Shown piece after piece: positions 9,407 through 19,299 of a stretch of 64,000 nt of DNA. Position 1 is the first letter of the stretch. The number at the start of each line of letters is the position of its first letter. The notes under the pieces were generated by a model. The model was given only the letters and a program-made list of their open reading frames with translations. It searched no databases and had not been told where the DNA came from. Source of the stretch: Eucalyptus grandis (Eukaryota > Streptophyta > Magnoliopsida > Myrtales > Myrtaceae); NCBI RefSeq assembly GCF_016545825.1, contig NC_052615.1, positions 30,811,088 to 30,875,087 of the forward strand. The letters run 5' to 3'. The position numbers and the translations under genes are program-made.

Positions 9407-11687
9407 TCAAACAAGAGTGCTCTCATGCTTCACCGAAATGTGTAGCGCTTTGGTATGATTAGGGCCCTCAGGGGGGAGATCTTCATCAGTAAAGGAGATT
9501 TGGTCTTTCAGTAGAACGGCCCCAACAAACTCTTCCAATTGGACTTCATTGATTGATTCTGGCACGTGCACCTCATGAAGGACTTTAAGCAAAATATCCT
9601 TGTGTTTCTCGGAAGATTTGAATAATTCTAAGAGGGAGATTTGAGCCGGCAGCTTCTGCAGCTGATCCACCACATTGAACTCACTAGACTTTACTACGGC
9701 CAAGAATTGCTTTGCCTCCTCCTCGGTCACGGCCTTCTTTTCTACTCCTTTATCAGGGGCGTAACAGCGGCCTAATCGCGTGACAGTGTCCACCTCAGTT
9801 GTTCCGTAGTCCCAAAGTACAGCTTTGGGATCAAATTTGGGAGGATTCTCCAACACTATCACTCCATCTTTCTCCCAAGGTGGCGATTCTATCGTGACTG
9901 GCATTGCGTTCCCTCCCATGACTTCAATTGCCGACATCTCCTTGACCATAAGGTCGATCACCATGGGTTCAGTGATTTCCATCTTAATATCATCAGCAGG
10001 CTCCTCATCAGGTAGTTCAATCACTATTGGGGTTATCATAGCTATCACCCCTTCCTCATACAAAGCTGGGGTTTTCGAAATTCCGTGCATAACCTTTTTT
10101 TGCCCGAGATATACAAGCAAACTTACGAAAGAAGAGCGGAATGATGATGGCATTATCATGGACACGACCCCTCCTCCTCTTCTCCGCGTCGGATTACCCC
10201 CATGGCTACCATCTTGCAAACGCGGTTCAACTTCTCTTCTGGAGTCACATCATCCTGACCTTCGTAATATCCCGCCAGCACTAAGAAGTTGTACAACCTG
10301 GAAGCATCCACCACTAAAGGCTGTTGACTCGCCCACGTCTCCTTGGAAATTGAGTTCACTCCCCCTGCATGATTTGGTAGAAGATTCTGTTGCACATTAG
10401 GTTGGGCCTCCTTGAAAGTCAAGATCTTCTTGTCTAAAAGCTGTTGAACTTTATATCTCAGCACGTTGCAATCATCTACATCATGCCCCCTCTCTCCCAT
10501 GTGGTATTCGCAGGTCTTATTCATATCGAACCCGGCGAACCTCGGGGATTGTCCCTTGGTACTTCCTTTGCGACCATCCTCTTTTTCGAGGAGCATGGGC
10601 AATAGCTTTGACAAATGGACGCGGGTGGAGAAAAATCCTTTCGAAAAGACCTCTTGACGTTATCATATGCTCGTGACGAACTACCTTGGACCACTATGGG
10701 CTTATGCGTAGGTGTTGAGGACGGTTGAGGGAAAGGCGGCTCCTGCACAAGCGCTACTTCAACTGCGGCCTCCTTATCTTTTCTTGCCAGAATTTCTTCG
10801 TGCCTCCGGTTGAAATCTTTCCCTCAACCATTGCCCATTCGACTCCTTCACCTACCTCAACTAGCCGCGAAAATGTCTCGGCAACCTAAGAACACTAACC
10901 CTTGGAAGTATTCAGGGGTAATGTCTTAAGGAACAATTGTTTTATCTCCCTCTCATTCAAGACCGGCTTCACTTGTGAGGCCATGGTCCTCCACCTTTGC
11001 GCAAAGGCCTTGAATGACTCGTTCCTCTTCTTCTCAATACGGGTCAATTCTTCCCTCGTGGGGGCGAGCTCGGTATTAAACCGATATTGCTGCAAGAACT
11101 CGTTGGTTAAATCCTCCCAACTAGTGAGTTCTTCAATGTCCAGCGCAATGAACCACGTTAGAGTAATGCCTTCCAAGCTATCTTGAAATGTGTGTATGAG
11201 AAATGGCACGTTGTCAGCATAGCAAGCCATTTTCCTCATGTAATATTTGAGGTGGGTCTTGGGACATCCCGTTTCGTCATATTTTCTTGTGAACTTAGGT
11301 TCTTGGAAGTTTTCAGGGAAGTTCGTCTTGGTGTATGGAGACAACCTATCAGCTCCTTTCAGCTCGTAACCTTGCAAGGCACACAGTCGCTCTTCCATCT
11401 TTGCCAAGCGTTTTTCACTCTCCACTTAGACGGGGCGTTGGGTTTTCCTTCGGAGGGGGATCCAAATTGACAATGATTGGCGTGACAGAAGGAGCCTCCC
11501 CAACAATTTCTTTCCCAGGGGGATCAGCAACGTGTATGCCTTCCGTCGACACCAGAGTGGATGTCCCAATGACAGCCACAGTGGGGGGCTCCTTGAGCTT
11601 TTGGCTTATTTCAAGCATCATTGTAGTGAGTTGGACCAACTGGTCCTCCATCTTGGCCATGCGTACGTTGGTGTTCTCGTTCTCCAT
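9407..11687 (-). pseudogene. Gag region of Ogre element in several frames
   Basis: Successive minus-strand frames (11687-11415, 11425-10895, 10748-10521, 10614-10156, 10219-9407) cover gag. The 11425-10895 frame carries the retrotransposon gag core (WEDLTNEFLQQYRF ... RIEKKRNESFKAFAQRWR ... LFLKTLP), which forms the particle. The 10614-10156 frame has a zinc-knuckle-like CEYHMGERGHDVDDC, expected to bind RNA. The 10219-9407 frame is a variable acidic linker to protease. Several frame changes mean no complete gag can be made. Confidence 0.75.
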
Positions 11688-12201
11688 TCTGACTTTTGCA
11701 CGAGTGCGAATTGGGGATCTTCGCTTGGCCGTGTCGACGATTGGTAAAAGATAATCAATCGGCTAGTACCTGAATAAGGATAGATAAGCATGTGTAAGCA
11801 TGGAGTAATGATTAGGCGGTCGGTCCATGACAAAGATCTAATCGCTCCAATTTGCCCGTTTCATTGAAAACAAGGTTGCTACATAACACAGGAAAAGACA
11901 TGAGGGAGAGCCCTTAAACAACGAAGCTAATCATGACTCTTATCTCCCGATAACGCGACTCGAGACAAATTCTTTAACATTGTAACATATGTGAGCATTG
12001 ACCCATTACATATCGCACTTGACTCAATCTAACTAATGAGGACAGCTCCCGCTTGTGACCGCTCCATTAACTCAAGTCAACTTCGAGGCACGCTTCTCGG
12101 TTTCTTCTAGCTTCCTTTTGAGGCACTTGATTTCGGCTCGGTGGGTGGTCTTTAATGGCACGTCGGGAATCTTCGGGCGTAGGCTCTCTGGGATTTTATG
12201 C

Positions 12202-13287
12202 TTAAGGATGTATTCCATTGAGGCATAGTAGGTCTTCTATTGTCCTTCCAACTCCTCTTCGGGCCATATCAGCTTCCGGGGATGGCACATATCCATCAGG
12301 GAAGTCTATCCTGAGCGGGTCTTCTTGAATCGTCGGTGGAAGTTGTTGAACTTCTTGGAACTGGCGAGCGACTCGGGTTGGGTAATACTCAGTGACTCCG
12401 GTAATTCCCAACAAATGAACAGGTCCAGTAAGCCCACACACGAACCGCGCTTCTCGAACTCGGAGCCATGTGGCGTGCCATTGGAAATCTTCGGGTCCAG
12501 GGTTGGTCATGAAAGCTAACCACTCGAAATAATGATAATCGGAGGCAAACGTCTTCCTATCTTTAAACTTCAGGATAGGGTGGCTAGAGTCAGAGATGTC
12601 GTTCACAGTCATTAAGCTACCAAACCCTTTAACGTGAGAGAAAAACCAAATTTGCAAGAGTTCAGGAGGAGCATGGAAAATTTTGTTTTTGTTTTCTTTG
12701 AAACGAGTAAGGGAAAGAAAAGTTTCAGTCAGGATGGCATTAACAAAACCCTTTCCCATACATGCCTCACAAACTACCCATGCCACGGAAGGGTTAATAG
12801 CGTTCCTACAATGTGGGAATAACACAAACCCAAAGAAGACTAGCAGGAAGATCCTATTCTTTTGAAAAGATTGGGCATTTTGAAAAAGCTCATTTAGGAA
12901 TGAAAACGGGCAGGTCTTGCGATTAGCTTTCAAAACTTTCCTCACATCATCCTCCTTAACTCTAAGGAAATCAGATAAGGTCGATGCATGCTCAGTCCCT
13001 ACAGGTGGGCCAATTAACTCCGACACCAAAGGCTTTCCCATGGCAACACTGTATTCTTCCAAGGTTGGAGTGAGCTCGTGGTCACTGAACATGAATGTGC
13101 AAGTCTCGGGACACCAGACATGCGCCAACGCTCGTACAACACCATAATGAATTTCTATTTCTAAAAGGGGAAGTAATCGTCCGACGTAGGATCGAACCCA
13201 ATCATGGCCAGTCGGGTCTAGTCTATCCCACCATGTGCGAAGCTCGGCTTTCGGGGTAGCAATGATGTGAAGCTCGGGTATCCCCAT
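12202..13287 (-). CDS. Plant mobile domain (PMD)-like ORF1 of Ogre element
   Basis: An intact 361-aa minus-strand ORF upstream of gag, with its ATG at 13287. The pattern LLPLLEIEIHYGVVRALAHVWCPETCTFMF ... ELTPTLEEYSVAMGKP resembles the plant mobile domain (aminotransferase-like, PMD) that also occurs in host MAIN/MAIL1 proteins. Ogre elements carry an extra ORF before gag whose function is unknown; this fits that place. It is the only long element ORF without a break, while gag and pol are all broken. Confidence 0.75.
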   Translation of the reverse strand: MGIPELHIIATPKAELRTWWDRLDPTGHDWVRSYVGRLLPLLEIEIHYGVVRALAHVWCPETCTFMFSDHELTPTLEEYSVAMGKPLVSELIGPPVGTEHASTLSDFLRVKEDDVRKVLKANRKTCPFSFLNELFQNAQSFQKNRIFLLVFFGFVLFPHCRNAINPSVAWVVCEACMGKGFVNAILTETFLSLTRFKENKNKIFHAPPELLQIWFFSHVKGFGSLMTVNDISDSSHPILKFKDRKTFASDYHYFEWLAFMTNPGPEDFQWHATWLRVREARFVCGLTGPVHLLGITGVTEYYPTRVARQFQEVQQLPPTIQEDPLRIDFPDGYVPSPEADMARRGVGRTIEDLLCLNGIHP

Positions 13288-13967
13288 CGTATACTAGTCA
13301 CAGTTACGATCAACCTAATTTGACATGAACCGACCAAAAAAGGAAAGCGAATAAGTAAATTACGAATGAGAAAATTCGAAAATCTTACCTTACTCATTGA
13401 GTAGCAAAGCCAATGACATAGACATACGCATGGACGGTGGTTCAATTTCTACTCTAAATGGCTCAAAATGGAGCCATGGGATCACCGGACTGAACCAGCA
13501 AGGTCGCGGCTAGGTTGGGTTACCCATGACTCCGGCTTCGTCAAAGAACCGACCCATGTCGCGCGGTTGCAGACTGGGGTGGGTACCTTCGACGTGAAGA
13601 AAGAAATTTCGAGGTTAAGGCGGGCGACTCGTACTACGCGATTGTAGTCGGAGTGGTATCCATCTTAACACCATCCTATGTGATCCTATGCGGCCCAGGT
13701 CCAGCGGCAGGTTGTGTGTGCTATGGTGTAGTGCAATGCAAGAAACTCATGCATGACAATTTAAAAACAATCATCACTTCAAACATAAATAAACCATTCA
13801 CTCTTACACCCCCTACAAAACAAAGGTTAGAAATCACCGCCCCTTATAACTCCCATAAGCATTCAACATTCAACATGTTATGGATGCATATGATATCCTC
13901 GCTGCCAAACAAAAATATTTTCGAACAAGATTAATTTTGGCCTAAGTCCTCTAAGGTTTAAAACCAA
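13288..13967 (-). other. Untranslated leader of Ogre element
   Basis: About 680 bp between the primer-binding site and ORF1 with no significant frame. It should hold the packaging signal and the ORF1 leader. Confidence 0.5.
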
Positions 13968-13986
13968 GTCCCCAGTGGAGTCGCCA
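13968..13986 (-). promoter_or_regulatory. Primer-binding site, tRNA-Arg type
   Basis: The minus strand reads TGGCGACTCCACTGGGGAC three bases after the LTR end. From memory, the 3' end of plant tRNA-Arg(ACG) is CCCCAGCGGAGTCG plus CCA, which pairs with this site except for one position. tRNA-Arg priming is a known trait of Ogre elements. Confidence 0.75.
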
Positions 13987-13989
13987 AGC

Positions 13990-16360
13990 TGTCGCGACCT
14001 ACTCTCGGGGGGAGGGAACAGGTTTAGGGATATTGCCTAAAGGACGGGCCTAAGGCCCATGATTAGGCGTGAGCTCTCCTAAGCCCATACCCCGCGTGAC
14101 ATTTGGATATTTCCTATGAATTTTGCGCAAAAGGAGTCGCCACTAGCCTATTGGGGTTGGCTAGAGACCAAGTGAGGCATGGGAGTGTATCTCACTTCCT
14201 ACGCTACCAGAGAATCTAGGGTCGGGGACTTGATTACACTAATTGGTCAATTAATGCTCTTCCGGTACCTAATCTTGTTCATTTTAACAAAATGATTTTT
14301 TATCAAGCAGTTTGAATTGATTTTACTCATCCACAAATATATTAAAGTGATCATACGAGTGTAATCTAAACATGTACTATTAAACATACCATATGACTAC
14401 ACACATACCATTAAACACATCCACCAATAATCATAGCTAACAATGTTCTAATCACCATAAGTCTACACACATACCATTGAACATAACAAGATATACAATC
14501 TAAACATGCGATGTAATCAAAATAAATGCATAATTACACTTAAAACGACAACACCTAACATTTCCTAACCAAACTCTATCATTTTTGAATTTTTGAAATT
14601 TTTGAAATTTTGAATTTTTTTGAATTTAAATTTTTTTAATTCTCTCAAAAAAATTTCGATTTTTTTTAAAAATTTTTTAAAATTTTTTAATTTTTTTTTT
14701 AAATGGGCTAACCGGGTCGGGTCCGTCTTCAACCGGACCCGAGTTCGGCCCACTAAAAACCACATGAATCTAAAAAAAAAAAAAAAAAAAGCAGAAATGA
14801 AGGCAATTTTCGGCCCAAAGCCCATCTCGAATTTTTACTTCAGCCCACCTAAGGGTCCATTTTTAATATCTATTTTCAGCCCAATCTATTCAGCCCATGA
14901 AACGAAAACCAGCCCAAAGAGAAGCTCATTTCCTATTTTTTAGTTTCAGCCATTTTGTGTTTTCTTTTCTCTCTTTTTATTTTTTTTTTTTTTTTCTTCT
15001 GCCCCCTTTTCCTTAGGGCATCTTCTTCGGGCCTTCTTCTTCCCCAGCTGCAGCTCGCCGAAGCTTCTGCAGCTCCTCCGCCGGTCCGACGCCGACAACG
15101 CCGCGAGAGTTGACTGCCCTATATGAAGTCGCCGGGCCACCGCCTAGCGTCTGTGGTTCTGTTCGACCCACGCCGAGCACCGCCGGCCGCTAGTCAGCCA
15201 GCGTTCCGAGAGGCGTTGGGTAGACCTCGGCAAGGCGCGCGCTCCATCTCAACCAAATAGTGCGAAAGAATCTACCGAAAAGCTAGGAAAATGACAGGAG
15301 CGATTCGTGACGACAATATAACCCGGAGCAACGCAAAAATAAACCAAAAACCGAACCGGTCGAGGGCTAGATTCGACACTTTCAGTGAGGCATTTTGTCG
15401 AACAGCTACTGGGCGCTACCAAATTCGAAGGATTTCAGCTCAACCGAGCGTCTAATACGCTTTAAGAGTTCGAAAATAATGTATAAAGAAGACAGGGGCA
15501 AAGCGCAAAAGCGACATGGACCGGAGCTCACGCAAATCGGTCGGCCGCGAGCTCCGGTCCGGCGTTTTCCAAAAACGAGACCAAGGGGGCTTGGGAGACC
15601 TACCTTTTCTGGTGGCGGGCTACGGCGGACGACGGCGGGTGGATGGACCTCCTGCAACAACAAGCTACTCCCTCAAGCTCTCTGGTTCGGTCTATCCTCT
15701 TTGAACTCCCTTTTCGCCTCTCTGTGTGTTGCGGTCTACTGAGCTCCGGTGGGGTTAGAGGCGAGGGGCGACTTCGGCAACGATCAATGGCAGTGGTCGA
15801 TCGTTCAGAGGATCCTCTCTTCCTCACACCAGTCCTCTTCTCCGGTTTCTTCCTGTGTTTTTCTCTTGGTGTTTTTTGTTTTGCCTTTCTTGTTCCGGAT
15901 CCTCCCTCCATGTCGATTTTGTTCTCCGGTTTTTATGCCCGGCCAGCAAGCGCGCATGGCTCCTGCAACTGCCAGCTTGCCGGCCGGACTGCACCCCCCG
16001 ACCCGCGGTTCACGCCGCTCGCCTGCCACCGATCCTCTGCCGCCCCTGTTTTTGCTACCCTCCCACTGCTCTGTCTCCTGCAAGTCTTCGAGCGAAGACC
16101 AACAGAAGAAAAGAAAAAAAGGGTTGGGCCGGTCAGAAGAGCAAGGGGATTAGGCCAGGCCCAGCGCGCAAGGGAAGAAAAGAGAGAGAGAGGCGGGTCG
16201 GGCCATGGTCGAATCCGCCCAACCCGACCATTTTTTATATTTTGTTTCAAATTTTTTTAAACTCTTTTTTTTATTAATAATAACCCTTTTTGTGACTAAT
16301 TCCTAACCTTTAACACTACTCTAAATTAATTAATTTGGGTAAAAAAATTAGGTGTCAACA
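13990..16360 (-). repeat. 5' LTR of Ogre element, 2371 bp
   Basis: On the minus strand the LTR starts TGTTGACACC (16360) and ends GGTCGCGACA (13990), giving TG...CA ends and a short terminal inverted repeat. It is directly followed by the primer-binding site. It contains AT-rich runs (14570-14700) and a GC-rich part (15000-16200) whose long open frames on both strands show no domain. Confidence 0.85.
14717..14742. promoter_or_regulatory. 9-bp stem inverted repeat in LTR
   Basis: TCGGGTCCG, an 8-base loop, then CGGACCCGA. It could form a hairpin or be a dyad protein site inside the LTR; function is unknown. Confidence 0.45.
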
Positions 16361-16399
16361 GAATTCACCAAGTACTTGATTTCCCATTTCTTCCTATGT

Positions 16400-18000
16400 T
16401 TCCTTTGATCAATTATCTTCGGAACATGGAGGTTGCATCACTTGCATATTGAAGAGCAAGAACCATCCAACTATAATGAGGCATGCACTAATCTGTGATG
16501 GCAGAAAGCTATGGAAGCAAAACTCCAAGCTTTAGTGGATAACCAGACATGGGAAATTGTTTCATTACCACCTCATCGCAAGGCAATTGGCTGCAAATGG
16601 GTATACAAGATTAAGTATCGAGCAGATGGATCAATTGAAAGATGCAAAGCCCGATTAATGGCCAAGGGTTTCACACAGCAGGAAGGCTTTGACTATCACG
16701 AAACCTTCTCCCATGTGGCCAAAGATGTTACAGCTCGTTCATTTCTTTCAATAGCGGCATTTCAGGACCGGCCCTTGCATCAGATGGATGTTCACAATGC
16801 CTTTTTGCATGGAGATTTAGATGAAGAAATTTATATGGACATACCACCGGGTTAACGAAGATAGGGGGAGAATAGGGTATGTCATCTTCGCAAATCTCTA
16901 TATGGCCTTAAACAAGCCTCCAAACAGTGGTATGCCAAGTTTGCAAACTCTCTGATAGCTGCCGGATTTCATCGGTCTAGATATGACTATGCTATTTTTA
17001 CTTGGACCAAAGGTACGTCGTCTATCTACTTGATGATACATGTAGACGATATACTTATTATGGGCAATGATGATGTAGCTATCAAAAGCTTCAAGGAATA
17101 ATTGCACTCTACCTTTCATATAAAGGATTTGGGTCCACCCAAGTATTTTCTTGGAATTGAGATTGGATGATTAGACCAAGGGATCTCTCTCAGCCAAAGA
17201 AAATTTGCTGTGGAAATCATATCAGAAGCGGGTTTATCCAAATGTAAATTAGCTGCTATTCCAATTAGCAAAATGTCAAATTAACTATAGTAGATTATGA
17301 TGCTGGAGTATCTCAAGAAGATGATCCCATACTCAGAGATCCGTTAGATTATTAGAAGCTCGTTGGGAAGCTCATATATCTGACTATGACTAGACCAGAT
17401 ATAAGTTATGTAATACAGACGCTCAGTCAATTCATGCATAAGCCAAAGCAGTCTCATATGAATGCAGCATTGAAAATAGTGAAATATTTGAAGAAGTGTC
17501 ATGGACTTGGGATTCTCCTTTCCACGAAATGTGACATGAGTATGACCGCATATTGTGATGCAGATTATGCGACCTGTCCGATGAGCAAAAGGTCCATTAC
17601 CAGTTTCTATATTAAATTGGGGGATTCTTTACTTTCATGGAATACAAAGAAGCAACCAACCATCTCATTGTCTTCAACAGAAGCAGAATATCGAGCCATG
17701 GCAAAGACCACATGTGAAATAGTATGGTTGTGAGGCTTACTTCAAGACATTGGGGTACAAATTAGAGGACTTACCAAATTATTCAACGACAATGATGCAG
17801 CTCTAAAACTTGCATCAAACCCTATTGTTCATGAAAGAACAAAGCATATATAAGTGGATTGTCATTTCACTTGAGAGAAAATCCAGCAATGAGTGATTAA
17901 GATACAAGGAATTGAGACAGAAGAACAACTAGCGGATATCTTCACCAAACCCTTATGTTAGAGACAGCATGCGTATCTTTTGAGCAAGCTAAGTGTCTTG
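16400..18000 (+). pseudogene. Copia RT/RNase H, with stops
   Basis: RT motifs read in order: [62 protein letters not shown], then a stop at 16853, and further on SLYGLKQASKQWYAKF and IHVDDILIMG (HVDD for the usual YVDD). RNase H follows at 17386-17733 (MTRPDISYVIQTLSQF, YCDADYATCP, SLSSTEAEYRAM), then HERTKHI and ADIFTKPL. Several stops and shifts break it. Confidence 0.85.
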
Positions 18001-18031
18001 GATATCTACAAGCCACCAGCTTGATGGGGAG

Positions 18032-18233
18032 TGTTGGAAGATACACAATATCTTCTAGATATTATTCAGGATCAATTAATATCAAATATGATTCATAGAT
18101 TATTTAGTTGCCTTTTCTTGTACATGTTTTGTCCTATAATATCATCCTTGTACATTGGGACAAATATACAATGAAATACACAAAATAATCCACACTCTTC
18201 TCTGTGTTCTCTCCTTGCCTTCGTCTTCTTTCA
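18032..18233 (+). repeat. 3' LTR of copia element, 202 bp
   Basis: Starts TGTTGGAAGATACAC right after the polypurine tract and ends CTTCTTTCA. The bases that follow (TTAGTGAATA) also occur at the empty site in the duplicate segment at 24702, which fixes the LTR end. Confidence 0.8.
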
Positions 18234-18880
18234 TTAGTGAATAGTATCAAATGACTTATTTAACTTTGTTATTAAAAGTTGAGAGGTTAGATTGGACAAA
18301 TTGAAATTTTAAGAATTACATTGAACACTCGAACGAACTAATATCAAATGATAACATTACATATTAAGTCAAACTTTAGGGGTTATAAGTGACAACTTTT
18401 TAGATTTCAGAGATAGTGTCGTGTAAGTTACCAAGCACGCGTGCAGTGACACGTCAAATCCCCGATCAAATTATTGGGATTCAAGTTAAAATTAATGTTT
18501 TCCTACGAGATAAAGAAGAGTTGGACCAAAATCAGGACGCAGGCTAAAGTCCAAATCGAATGGTTGGACTAGAGGTAGACGGGTCATCGCATCCTCGGGA
18601 AGACCATAGCTATTTCAAAATTATGTAATTAAAACATACTGAGTAAGTTCTCTGTAATTAAAACATACTGATTGGAGATACACACACATATCACGCGAAG
18701 TGGACATTTGATTATTCATTTACTTTCCGTCGGGTGTCCTCCAGTCCAAAGTTACACGTCACACCACCGCCAGACGCTACTCCCCAAAACCCCCAGCCCC
18801 GACCCCCACCCCATCTGCCCTCCCTCCCATCTACCTTTCAAGAAATCATTATCCCCCACCCACCGCAGACACCGCTCCAG
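18234..18880. repeat. Segmental duplicate copy A of BAP-like gene promoter
   Basis: Matches 24702-26110 through many shared phrases: ATGACTTATTTAACTTTGTT, TTATTGGGATT, GACTAGAGG, GTCATCGCATC, ATTCATTTACTTTC, GTCCAAAGT, CTACCTTTCAAGAAA and ATCCCCCACCC. Copy A lacks the MITE carried by copy B and ends before the coding region of the C2 gene. Confidence 0.8.
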
Positions 18881-18933
18881 TTGGAACCTTGAATGCTCCG
18901 GCCTCCAACTTTTCTAATAATAATGTTGGCAAG

Positions 18934-19160
18934 CTAAAGCTCTGAAAATGATTTCGCATTAAATGAACCAAGTCCTGATTCAAGTGGTTTTCTGGTAGCA
19001 GCTGACTTGAATTCATTGCTACCAAGAGGCTGCACTTCGCCCATTTTTAATTTTCTAGAAGAAGTTTCAAACTTAATTTTGTTATTTTTGCCCCTATTTG
19101 TTTTACCAGCGTCAATCTTAGGATCGAGGCTTGCAAGAGTAAAGGTCCTTGGTTACTTTC
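18934..19160 (-). pseudogene. Unrecognised coding-like 3' fragment
   Basis: A minus-strand frame ending at TAG (18936-18934) reads about 70 residues with natural, low-stop composition: SLDPKIDAGKTNRGKNNK, then IKFETSSRKLKMGEVQPL, then ESGLGSFNAKSFSEL. Further upstream (about 19190-19280) the frame DGFVEDADVIIDTAAATV is also coding-like but is separated by stops. I do not recognise the family. It may be the last exon of a decayed gene. Confidence 0.3.
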
Positions 19161-19299
19161 AACATGACGGAGCAATTGTCCACTCCCATGAAAGCAAGCA
19201 GCCCTAGAAAGAGAGGAAAGCTTTTGGCAGGGCGAGGACAGTAGCAGCAGCCGTGTCGATGATAACATCGGCATCTTCAACAAAACCATCCCTCTGATA

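Larger units (their letters stand above)
3756..16360 (-). mobile_element. Tat/Ogre-lineage Ty3/gypsy retrotransposon, decayed, 3' LTR missing
   Basis: Minus-strand order: 5' LTR (16360-13990), tRNA-Arg-type primer-binding site (13986-13968), leader, plant-mobile-domain ORF1 (13287-12202), gag, protease/G-patch, an intron-like gap (about 8490-8051), RT, RNase H, archaeal-type second RNase H, integrase (ending 4645) and an AT-rich tail. The extra ORF1, the gap between protease and RT and the two RNase H domains are hallmarks of the Tat/Ogre clade. Most segments are broken by frameshifts or stops, so this copy is not autonomous. No GGTGTCAACA/TGTCGCGACC-bounded 3' LTR is seen on the left, so the left boundary given (about 3756) is approximate. 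Confidence 0.85.
16361..18233 (+). mobile_element. Ty1/copia retrotransposon, 3' half
   Basis: Begins exactly where the Ogre LTR ends and runs through RT and RNase H to a polypurine tract (GATGGGGAG) and a short 3' LTR. The frame is open from the first base ([23 protein letters not shown]), so the Ogre element inserted inside the copia pol gene. The 5' half is not found on the far side of the Ogre element. Confidence 0.85.

Noticed and set aside
15395..16280. Several overlapping open frames of 100-200 codons
   Set aside because: They lie in the GC-rich part of the Ogre LTR on both strands, with simple composition and no motif.
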